A stretch of 64,000 bases of DNA from Aliihoeflea aestuarii (GTDB lineage: Bacteria; Pseudomonadota; Alphaproteobacteria; Rhizobiales; Rhizobiaceae). The first letter of the stretch is position 1. The number at the start of each line of letters is the position of its first letter. Where the stretch lies: assembly GCF_024105665.1 (NCBI RefSeq), contig NZ_JAAAMK010000005.1, forward strand, positions 1 to 64,000, given 5' to 3'. Made by a program: the position numbers and the translations under genes. Below the pieces are notes generated by a model. That model did not search any database. It was given only the letters and a program-made list of their open reading frames with translations, and had not been told where the DNA came from. Shown in pieces: positions 27,361 through 34,655 of this stretch.

Positions 27361-28104
27361 ATGGACACGCTCTCAACGTTTACTGAAGCCCTGATCGACG
27401 CGACGCGTTCGGAAAACGCCTTTGTTCCTAAGGGGCGGCTACCCAAATCAGTCGACGAAGCCTACGCCGTGCAGGACGATGTTGCCCAGGCACTTCAACG
27501 CCGTCCCGGAGCGTGGAAAACCTCACGCCAGCCAAATGCCGATTCGCTGTACGCACCCATCCCGCAATCGCGTTGCTTCTCCTCCGGAGGCCAGGTTTCC
27601 TGCCCCGGTCGAATAGGTGTGGAACTTGAAATCGGCTGGAAGATACTCGACACCTTGCCCGCATTGTCGACCCCTGACTATCAGGAGGCACTTAGATTGC
27701 GTGTCGCTCCCTTTCCGGTGATCGAACTGGTTCATTCGCGGATCGAAGGTGCGCTCGCGTCGGATCCCTTCGTCAAACTCGCTGACGGCATGGCCGGCCA
27801 TTCACTCGTCAGCGGCGAGCCGCAGGCAGCAATAAGACAGACGACATTCGGCGAAGTGGCAGGCCAACTTCTTATAGACGACGAACCGGTTATCGTCAGC
27901 GGATTGAAAGTTCCCGGCGGTGACGCATTGGCCACGTTGGCGGAGTTCCTGGCTGTTATCGGCAACAAAGGCATCTTTCCCATTCCGGGTCAGATCGTCA
28001 TTACGGGCTCTTTGCATCCAATGGTCCACGCCGCACCGGGCGCGCGCATTGCAGGGCGGCTTGATGGTCTGGGGACTGTCGAAGTGAAGCTCGCAGCGCA
28101 ATGA
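27361..28104 (+). CDS. 2-keto-4-pentenoate hydratase-like protein (FAH superfamily)
   Basis: The protein has 247 residues from ATG 27361, which follows AAGGAAAAG. Family features are 'SVDEAYAVQDDVAQAL', 'GVELEIGWKI' (acidic metal-binding region), 'VIELVHSRIEG', 'LADGMAGHSLVSG' and the C-terminal 'GQIVITGSLHPM'. Members hydrate 2-hydroxypentadienoates or act as decarboxylase/hydratases in aromatic meta-cleavage, but no such pathway is nearby, so the substrate here is open. The gap of 111 bp after the GntR gene suggests its own promoter or a loose operon. Confidence 0.78.
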   Translation: MDTLSTFTEALIDATRSENAFVPKGRLPKSVDEAYAVQDDVAQALQRRPGAWKTSRQPNADSLYAPIPQSRCFSSGGQVSCPGRIGVELEIGWKILDTLPALSTPDYQEALRLRVAPFPVIELVHSRIEGALASDPFVKLADGMAGHSLVSGEPQAAIRQTTFGEVAGQLLIDDEPVIVSGLKVPGGDALATLAEFLAVIGNKGIFPIPGQIVITGSLHPMVHAAPGARIAGRLDGLGTVEVKLAAQ

Positions 28105-28138
28105 GAGGCGGGTCGTTGCCGTCGGTTCGAAGCCCGGT

Positions 28139-28948
28139 TTATCGGTGGCCCAGTCGCTTCGAAACGTCGCTTGCTGCCTGAACGATCCAGCGCCCGATTT
28201 CGTGGACTTTCATATCGGGCATGCGCATGGTCGGTCCCGATACCGAGATTCCCGCAACCGCTTCACCATAGCCATCGATGATAGGGGCCGCGACGCACCG
28301 CATTCCTATCGTGCGCTCCTCGTCATCAAGCGCATATCCGCGATGCCGGATCTGCCTCACCGCCTCGCGCAATTGCTCGGCACTGGCCACTGTATTGGCG
28401 GTAAACCGGCTGAACTGTGCCGTCCTGACGAAAGCCTCAAACCGCGCTTCGTCGAAAGCACTCAGCAGCGCCTTGCCGATGCCCGACGCGTGAAGCGGCG
28501 CGTGGGTGCCGGGCGGAAAGAAAGCGCGGATCGTCTCGTGTGTTTCGATCTGGCTGACGAATAAAACATTCCCGTCTCTCTCTATGCCCAGATTCGACGT
28601 CTCGCCGGTCCGTGACATCAGTTCGCGCATGACCGGTCGACTAAGCTCGACGATATTCGTGCGTTGCAGGAATGCGGAGCCGAGGCGAAAAGCCTCGGAG
28701 CCGACGAACCATTCCTGGCGCTCGGGATCGCTCTCGACATATCGCCGGTGCTCAAGTGTGGCGAGCACGCGATGCATGGTTGCGGGCGACTGGTCCAGAT
28801 AGTCCGCAAGTTCGGTCAAGGTGATGCCTTCGTGGGCCGCAAGTGCTTCGAGGACATCCAGTGCGCGATCAAGTGCCTGGATGTTCGTTGCCTGCTGGCC
28901 CGTCATCGAACTTTTTGGCCGTCCGCGTCTGCGACCGGGCTGCTGCAT
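28139..28948 (-). CDS. bhcR: IclR-family regulator of the beta-hydroxyaspartate cycle
   Basis: The 269-residue protein has an N-terminal winged HTH (about 25-80: 'ITLTELADYLDQSPATMHRV') and an IclR effector domain ('LFVSQIETHETIRAFFPPG', 'LHASGIGKALLSAF', 'YALDDEERTIGMRCVAAPI'). Position and orientation, divergent from bhcABCD, match BhcR of Paracoccus denitrificans, which binds the bhc promoter and responds to glyoxylate. The basic start 'MQQPGRRRGRPKSS' is a natural extension before the HTH. Confidence 0.9.
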   Translation of the reverse strand: MQQPGRRRGRPKSSMTGQQATNIQALDRALDVLEALAAHEGITLTELADYLDQSPATMHRVLATLEHRRYVESDPERQEWFVGSEAFRLGSAFLQRTNIVELSRPVMRELMSRTGETSNLGIERDGNVLFVSQIETHETIRAFFPPGTHAPLHASGIGKALLSAFDEARFEAFVRTAQFSRFTANTVASAEQLREAVRQIRHRGYALDDEERTIGMRCVAAPIIDGYGEAVAGISVSGPTMRMPDMKVHEIGRWIVQAASDVSKRLGHR

Positions 28949-28981
28949 GACGTCCTCGCTATGGGTTAAGGTGATAAAATA

Positions 28982-28993
28982 TTTTCATGAAAA
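28982..28993. promoter_or_regulatory. Perfect 12-bp palindrome in the bhcR-bhcA promoter
   Basis: TTTTCATGAAAA is self-complementary. The AT-rich intergenic region repeats its half-site ATGAAA at 29007, 29045 and 29061. IclR proteins bind such short AT-rich palindromes, often in multiple dimers, so this is the best candidate BhcR site. Confidence 0.5.
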
Positions 28994-29138
28994 CGGATTC
29001 CGCTCAATGAAAAATCATAGTGAATTGTTTTTGCTCATTTTTTGATGAAACGCAAATCTAATGAAAAACATTTCCAAAAAAATTTACTGAGATCGGGCAA
29101 CGTGTTAGATCTTAGGCAGGTACCAAGAGGAGCCGAAT

Positions 29139-30329
29139 GTGAGCGCTCAGAACCCGATCTTCATTCCAGGTCCGACGAACATACCCGATGTGTTGCGCAA
29201 GGCCGTGGACATGCCGACCATCGATCACCGCAGTCCGCTTTTCGGCGATATTCTTCACCCCGCGCTTGATGGCGTGAAGAAGGTTCTCAAATCCGAACGG
29301 GCCGAGATTTTCGTTTTCCCCTCCACGGGCACGGGCGGCTGGGAGACGGCCATCACCAATCTGCTGTCGGCCAACGACACGGTCCTTGCGAGCCGCAATG
29401 GAATGTTCAGCCATCGCTGGATCGATATGTGCCAGCGGCATGGCCTGAACGTTCAGGTCGTGATGCAGGATTGGGGGGAGGGCATTCCTGCCGAAAGGTT
29501 CGAGGAGATTCTCACGGCCGACACGGCGCATGAGATCAAGGCCGTGCTGGCCACGCATAACGAGACGGCGACCGGTGTGCGATCCGACATCGCCGCCGTT
29601 CGTCGCGCGCTGGACAATGCGAAGCACCCGGCCCTGCTTCTCGTTGACGGCGTGAGCTCAATCGGCTGCTACGATTTCCGGATGGATGAATGGGGCATCG
29701 ATGTCGCCGTCACCGGTTCGCAGAAAGGTTTCATGCTGCCGCCCGGCCTCGCCATTGTCGGCTTTTCGCCAAAGGCCCTGGCTGCCGTGGAATCGGCAAA
29801 CTTGCCGCGCACGTTTTTCGACATCCGCGATATGGCCAAGGGCTATGCCGCCAATGGTTACCCCTACACCCCGCCCATCGGTTTGCTGAACGGGCTTCGG
29901 GTGGCAACCGGTATGCTGTTGGATGAGAAGCTGGAGAACGTCTTCGCCCGCCACCACCGCATCGCCGAGGGTGTCCGTAAAGCGGTTTCGGCATGGGGGA
30001 TGACACTTTGCGCGGCGCGCCCTGAACTCTACTCCGACAGTGTCAGCGCGATCCGCACACCGGTCGGGTTCGATGCCAACAGGATCGTGGCACATGCCAT
30101 GAATGCCTATGGCGTGGCTTTCGGCACCGGGCTGGGCGACGTTGCGGGCAAGGTCTTTCGCATCGGGCACCTCGGCAGCCTCACCGATGCCATGACGCTG
30201 TCAGGTATCGCCACGGCTGAAATGGTGATGGTCGATCTCGGGCTGCCGGTGAAGCTCGGCTCGGGCGTTGCCGCAGCCCAGGAACACTACCGGCAGGGCA
30301 TGAGCGGCGCACACAAGAAGGCCGCATGA
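29139..30329 (+). CDS. bhcA: Aspartate-glyoxylate aminotransferase
   Basis: This is a 396-residue class V PLP aminotransferase starting at GTG 29139 after AAGAGGAGCC. Motifs are 'IFIPGPTNIPDVLRKAVDMP', 'FPSTGTGGWETAI', 'ATHNETATGVRSD', 'LLVDGVSSIG' and the PLP-lysine 'GSQKGFMLPPGLA' with Lys196. In the beta-hydroxyaspartate cycle it converts glyoxylate plus aspartate to glycine plus oxaloacetate. It is first of four contiguous genes whose order matches the known bhcABCD cluster. Confidence 0.93.
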   Translation: MSAQNPIFIPGPTNIPDVLRKAVDMPTIDHRSPLFGDILHPALDGVKKVLKSERAEIFVFPSTGTGGWETAITNLLSANDTVLASRNGMFSHRWIDMCQRHGLNVQVVMQDWGEGIPAERFEEILTADTAHEIKAVLATHNETATGVRSDIAAVRRALDNAKHPALLLVDGVSSIGCYDFRMDEWGIDVAVTGSQKGFMLPPGLAIVGFSPKALAAVESANLPRTFFDIRDMAKGYAANGYPYTPPIGLLNGLRVATGMLLDEKLENVFARHHRIAEGVRKAVSAWGMTLCAARPELYSDSVSAIRTPVGFDANRIVAHAMNAYGVAFGTGLGDVAGKVFRIGHLGSLTDAMTLSGIATAEMVMVDLGLPVKLGSGVAAAQEHYRQGMSGAHKKAA

Positions 30330-31291
30330 TGGAGGATACGACAGTGTACGTTCCAACGCTGGAAGACATGCTCGCCGCGCGAGAGCGGATTGCGTCCTAT
30401 GTGCACCGCACGCCGGTGCTGACTTCCAGAATGCTCGACGAACTCACCGGCGCCGAACTGTTCTTCAAATGCGAGAACCTGCAAAAAGCGGGCGCGTTCA
30501 AGGCACGAGGGGCAACGAACGCCGTGTTCGGGCTGTCCGATGAACAGGCGCGCAAGGGCGTCGCCACCCACTCCAGCGGCAATCATGGAACCTGCCTGAG
30601 CTATGCCGCCGGGCAGCGCGGCATTCCCTGCACCGTGGTGATGCCCCGAACCGCGCCTCAGGCCAAAAAGGATGCCGTGCTCGGCTATGGCGGGCGCGTG
30701 GTCGAATGTGAACCGTCGACCAGTTCGCGTGAGGCGGTTTTCGCCGAAGTCGTGGCCCAGAGTGGGGCCGAATTCGTCCATCCCTACAACGATCATCGCG
30801 TGATTGCCGGTCAGGGAACCTGTTCGGCCGAATTGATCGAACAGATCGACGATCTCGATGCGGTGATTGCTCCCATCGGCGGCGGCGGGATGGTCTCCGG
30901 CACATGCCTGACCCTATCGAACCTTGCACCGCATGTGAAAATATACGCGGCCGAGCCGGAGCAGGCCGACGATGCCTATCGCAGTTTCAAGGCTGGGCAC
31001 ATCATCGCGGACGACGCACCGGAAACGGTGGCCGACGGGCTTAAAGTTCCACTCAAGGAACTGACCTGGCATTTCGTCCAGGCGCACGTTGCCGACATCC
31101 TGACGGCTTCCGAACGAGAGATCGTCGACGCGATGAAGCTGATCTGGAAGCGACTGAAGATCGTGATGGAGCCGTCAAGCGCAGTGCCGCTGGCTACCAT
31201 CTTGAAAAACCCCGAATTATTCGCCGGCAAGCGCGTTGGCGTGATCGTCACTGGTGGCAACGTCGATCTCGACAAGCTGCCCTGGAATTGA
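30326..31291 (+). CDS. bhcB: beta-Hydroxyaspartate dehydratase
   Basis: The 321-residue fold-type II PLP enzyme of the serine/threonine dehydratase family has 'QKAGAFKARGA' with the PLP Lys59, 'SSGNHGTCLSYAAG', and the phosphate loop 'PIGGGGMVSG'. Within this cluster it dehydrates beta-hydroxyaspartate to iminosuccinate. The start ATG overlaps the bhcA stop (GCATGATG), and a second ATG three bases on is equally possible. Confidence 0.93.
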   Translation: MMEDTTVYVPTLEDMLAARERIASYVHRTPVLTSRMLDELTGAELFFKCENLQKAGAFKARGATNAVFGLSDEQARKGVATHSSGNHGTCLSYAAGQRGIPCTVVMPRTAPQAKKDAVLGYGGRVVECEPSTSSREAVFAEVVAQSGAEFVHPYNDHRVIAGQGTCSAELIEQIDDLDAVIAPIGGGGMVSGTCLTLSNLAPHVKIYAAEPEQADDAYRSFKAGHIIADDAPETVADGLKVPLKELTWHFVQAHVADILTASEREIVDAMKLIWKRLKIVMEPSSAVPLATILKNPELFAGKRVGVIVTGGNVDLDKLPWN

Positions 31292-31301
31292 GGAGAACAA
31301 C

Positions 31302-32465
31302 ATGAACGCACACACGGATTTCACTGGCCTTGAGGTAGGGTACGACGTTCCCGCTTTGCCAGGCATGGACGAAAAGGACATCCAGACGCCGTGTCTGATT
31401 CTCGATCTCGACGCGCTTGAGCGCAATATCAGGAAGATGGGCGACTATGCAAAGGCGCATGGCATGCGTCACCGCGCCCACGGCAAGATGCACAAGTCTG
31501 TCGACGTTCTGAAGCTTCAGGAAAAACTGGGCGGCGCGATCGGCGTATGCTGCCAGAAGGTTTCGGAAGCCGAGGTCTTTGTCAGAGGCGGCATCAAGGA
31601 TGTCTTGGTGTCCAATCAGGTTCGCGATCCCGCCAAGATCGACCGTCTGGCACGCCTTCCCAAACTCGGCAGCAGGATCATCGTCTGTGTGGACGACGTG
31701 ACAAATGTCGCCGATCTGTCGGCGGCGGCACAAAAGCATGGCACGGTCATCGAATGCTTCGTCGAAATCGATTGTGGCGCGGGCCGCTGCGGCGTGAAGA
31801 CGACGCCCGACGTGGTGGAGATCGCAAAGGCGATCGATGAAGCTGCCGGGCTGAAATTTACGGGCATCCAAGCCTATCAGGGCGCGATGCAGCATATGGA
31901 CAGCTATGACGACCGCAAGGCGAAGCTCGACGCTGCGATCGCGCAGGTCAAGGACGCGGTGGCCGGATTGAAAGAAGCCGGGCTGGAGCCCGAACTGGTC
32001 TCAGGCGGCGGCACGGGCTCATATTATTTCGAGTCGAATTCGGGCGTCTATAACGAACTGCAATGCGGGTCCTATGCCTTCATGGACGCCGATTACGGGC
32101 GCATTCACGACAAGGGCGGCAAGCGGATCGACCAGGGCGAGTGGGAAAACGCGCTCTTCATCCTGACTTCGGTGATGAGCCATGCCAAGCCCGATCTGGC
32201 GGTCGTCGACGCAGGACTCAAGGCGCAATCGGTCGATAGCGGCCTGCCGTTCGTATATGGCCGCGATGACGTCAAATATATCAAATGCTCCGACGAGCAC
32301 GGCGTCGTGGAAGATCCGAACGGGGTTTTGAGGATCAACGAGAAGCTGCGCCTTGTTCCCGGCCACTGCGATCCGACATGCAATGTCCACGACTGGTATG
32401 TCGGCGTGCGCAACGGAAAGGTCGAGACCATCTGGCCGGTTTCCGCACGCGGAAAGGCTTACTGA
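31302..32465 (+). CDS. bhcC: beta-Hydroxyaspartate aldolase
   Basis: The 387-residue fold-type III PLP enzyme of the D-threonine aldolase/DSD1 family has 'IQTPCLILDLDALERNI', 'RHRAHGKMHKS' with the PLP Lys near 62, 'VEIDCGAGRCGV', 'SGGGTGSYYFE' and C-terminal metal-site residues 'VPGHCDPTCNVHDW' (His and Cys). It condenses glycine with glyoxylate to beta-hydroxyaspartate. ATG 31302 follows GAGGAGAACA. The longer frame to 31254 is overlap with bhcB. Confidence 0.93.
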   Translation: MNAHTDFTGLEVGYDVPALPGMDEKDIQTPCLILDLDALERNIRKMGDYAKAHGMRHRAHGKMHKSVDVLKLQEKLGGAIGVCCQKVSEAEVFVRGGIKDVLVSNQVRDPAKIDRLARLPKLGSRIIVCVDDVTNVADLSAAAQKHGTVIECFVEIDCGAGRCGVKTTPDVVEIAKAIDEAAGLKFTGIQAYQGAMQHMDSYDDRKAKLDAAIAQVKDAVAGLKEAGLEPELVSGGGTGSYYFESNSGVYNELQCGSYAFMDADYGRIHDKGGKRIDQGEWENALFILTSVMSHAKPDLAVVDAGLKAQSVDSGLPFVYGRDDVKYIKCSDEHGVVEDPNGVLRINEKLRLVPGHCDPTCNVHDWYVGVRNGKVETIWPVSARGKAY

Positions 32466-32522
32466 GGCGCAACGCCGAAGTTGCCGCCCTTCGACAATGC
32501 CGTATCTAAGGAAGGAAATCTG

Positions 32523-33488
32523 ATGATCATCGTCCCCGAGCGCGAAATCGCGGGGCTCGTCTCGGCGTCGGACTGCTTCACCGCAGTGGAACAGGTCTTC
32601 GCTTCGATGGCCAGAAAATCCGCGTACAATTTTCCGGTGATCCGCGAGAGCATCGGACATGCGGACGCGCTTTACGGTTTCAAATCGGGCTTTGATCGCG
32701 AGAGCCTTGCCCTCGGTCTGAAGTCCGGGGGCTTTTGGCCCAACAATTTGGCGAAGGGGCTGACCAACCATCAGTCGACCGTTTTTCTTTTCGATGCCGA
32801 TACGGGCCGGTGCCGGGCCGTCGTTGGCGGCAATCTTCTCACCGCCTTGCGCACGGCGGCTGCATCGGCTGTTTCCATCAAATATCTCGCCGGGCCCGAT
32901 GCCAGGGTGCTGGGCATGATCGGTGCGGGGCATCAGTCGACATTCCAATTGCGCGCCGCTCTCGATCAGCGGTCGTTCGAGAAGGTCGTCGCTTGGAATT
33001 TGCATCCCGAGGGGCTTGACCGCCTCGCAGCAATCGCGGCCGAACGCGATCTTCCTTTCGAAGTGGTCGATCTCGATACGCTGGGCGCGGAAGCTGATGT
33101 CATCATCACCATCACGTCTTCCTTTGCGCCGATCCTGAAGAAGGCTCAAGTGCGTCCGGGAACCCATCTTGCCTGCATGGGCACGGACACCAAGGGCAAG
33201 CAGGAGGTCGAGTCCAGGCTCTTCGAAACTGCCACCATCTTTACCGACGAGATCGCGCAATCGGTCACGATCGGCGAAGCGCAGCATCCCGTTTCCGAAG
33301 GGCTGATCGAACGCGAACGCATTGTTGAAATCGGCGCCGTGATCAATGGCGATCACCCAGGACGATCTTCTGCCGAGGAGATCACGCTTTTCGATGGGAC
33401 CGGCGTCGGTCTCCAGGATTTGGCCGTTGCATCAGCCGCCGTCGATCTGGCTGTTCAGCGGGGCGTTGCAATCGAGGTGGACTTCTAG
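32523..33488 (+). CDS. bhcD: Iminosuccinate reductase
   Basis: The 321-residue member of the ornithine cyclodeaminase/mu-crystallin family has the Rossmann motif 'LGMIGAGHQSTFQLRA', 'NHQSTVFLFDADTG' and 'LLTALRTAAASAVS'. It reduces iminosuccinate to aspartate with NAD(P)H, closing the cycle. ATG 32523 follows AAGGAAATCTG. The stop lies one base from the stop of the convergent M24 peptidase gene, with no visible terminator between them. Confidence 0.92.
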   Translation: MIIVPEREIAGLVSASDCFTAVEQVFASMARKSAYNFPVIRESIGHADALYGFKSGFDRESLALGLKSGGFWPNNLAKGLTNHQSTVFLFDADTGRCRAVVGGNLLTALRTAAASAVSIKYLAGPDARVLGMIGAGHQSTFQLRAALDQRSFEKVVAWNLHPEGLDRLAAIAAERDLPFEVVDLDTLGAEADVIITITSSFAPILKKAQVRPGTHLACMGTDTKGKQEVESRLFETATIFTDEIAQSVTIGEAQHPVSEGLIERERIVEIGAVINGDHPGRSSAEEITLFDGTGVGLQDLAVASAAVDLAVQRGVAIEVDF

Positions 33489-33489
33489 A

Positions 33490-34587
33490 TCACCTCTCGT
33501 GGCAACCGCGCGGCAGCGCCGATAGAATTTCGGGGCCGTCGGCGCGCAGGATCACGATCTCTTCGAGGCGGATGCCGAAACGGTCGGGCAGATAGATGCC
33601 GGGCTCGATGGAGAACACCATGCCTTCTTCGAGGATCGTGTCGCTGGTGCCGGTGATATAGGGCGGCTCATGCGTGTCGAGACCGAGGCCGTGGCCCGTG
33701 CGGTGGAGGAAATACTCGCCATAGCCGGCTGCCTCGATGACCGAGCGCGCTGCCGCGTCGACCGCGCTCGCCCTGACGCCCGGCCGGGCAGCGGCAAGCG
33801 CCGCCTCGACGGCACGGTTCACAACGGCATGGACATTGGTGAATTCGCCGCTCGGCGAGCCCATATGGGCAACGCGCGTCATGTCGCTGGGGTAGCCCCC
33901 GAGCTTGCCGCCGATGTCGAGGAGAACCGCGTCGGTTTCCTTCAGCGCCGTCCCGCCCGTATGGTGATGCGGGAACGCGCCGTTCGCGCCAAAGCAGACG
34001 AGGGTGAAGAGCGGCGTCGCGCCGTTTTCACGAAAGAAATCGCGGATCGCTCCGGCGACTTCAAGTTCGGTGACGCCGGGCCTGAGCGCTGCATAGCCGG
34101 CCTGCATGGCGCGGTCGTTGAGACGCGCGCTTTCCTTTAGGAGCAGGTATTCGGCTCCGTCCTTGCGAGCGCGCAGATGAGAGACCGTGTCGCCGGCGAA
34201 ACGTCGGCGTGCGCCGGGCAGGGCGTCGAGCAGGAGAAGCGCGAAATCGGCGCGCATCATCTCGTCCAGAACGATCGACGCTGCGTTCCGGTCCACGCCC
34301 GTGGCGGCAAGCAATTCGCCGAGCGCCGCGTCCGGCCCGTCCGAATCCGCCCATGTCACCATCGGCAGATCGGTGGCCTGCCGCGCGGCGTCGGCATTGA
34401 GCACAGGCATCAAAAAGCCGGCATAGGATTTCGACACCATGAAGAAGACCGGCCGTTCGTCGCCATGCGGATCGACCCCCGTCAGGTACGCCATGTGGCT
34501 CGACGGGCCGACCGCAACGAGATCGGTGCCGGTTTCTTCCATGCGGCGGCGCAATTTTTCTATGCGTGCGGGGTAGGGCGCGGTCAT
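33490..34587 (-). CDS. M24-family metallopeptidase (Xaa-Pro dipeptidase/creatinase-like)
   Basis: This is a 365-residue cytoplasmic 'pita-bread' enzyme. An N-terminal creatinase domain ('YPARIEKLRRRMEETGTDLV') is followed by the catalytic domain with all five metal ligands: Asp ('VLLDIGGKLGGYPSDMTR', two Asp), His ('HRTGHGLGLDTHEPP'), Glu ('GMVFSIEPGIYL') and Glu ('GIRLEEIV'). It probably cleaves the peptide or peptide-like substrate imported by the neighbouring ABC system. ATG 34587 was chosen. It follows the binding-protein gene across a terminator-like hairpin. Confidence 0.88.
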   Translation of the reverse strand: MTAPYPARIEKLRRRMEETGTDLVAVGPSSHMAYLTGVDPHGDERPVFFMVSKSYAGFLMPVLNADAARQATDLPMVTWADSDGPDAALGELLAATGVDRNAASIVLDEMMRADFALLLLDALPGARRRFAGDTVSHLRARKDGAEYLLLKESARLNDRAMQAGYAALRPGVTELEVAGAIRDFFRENGATPLFTLVCFGANGAFPHHHTGGTALKETDAVLLDIGGKLGGYPSDMTRVAHMGSPSGEFTNVHAVVNRAVEAALAAARPGVRASAVDAAARSVIEAAGYGEYFLHRTGHGLGLDTHEPPYITGTSDTILEEGMVFSIEPGIYLPDRFGIRLEEIVILRADGPEILSALPRGCHER

Positions 34588-34604
34588 GCGAATGTCTCCT
34601 TGGT

Positions 34605-34638
34605 AAAAAGCAACCGGGCCGCCGAAAAGACGGCCCGG
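34605..34638 (-). terminator. GC hairpin with T-run after the binding-protein gene
   Basis: Arms CCGGGCCG (34614-34621) and CGGCCCGG (34631-34638) pair perfectly. On the minus strand they are followed by TTGCTTTTT. It lies between the binding protein and the M24 peptidase, so it probably attenuates expression of the peptidase relative to the binding protein. Confidence 0.75.
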
Positions 34639-34655
34639 CAACGCCGGAAGCGCGG

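Noticed and set aside
31254-31302. Longer bhcC start at 31254
   Set aside because: It would overlap bhcB by 38 bp and lacks a ribosome-binding site, while ATG 31302 follows GAGGAGAACA.
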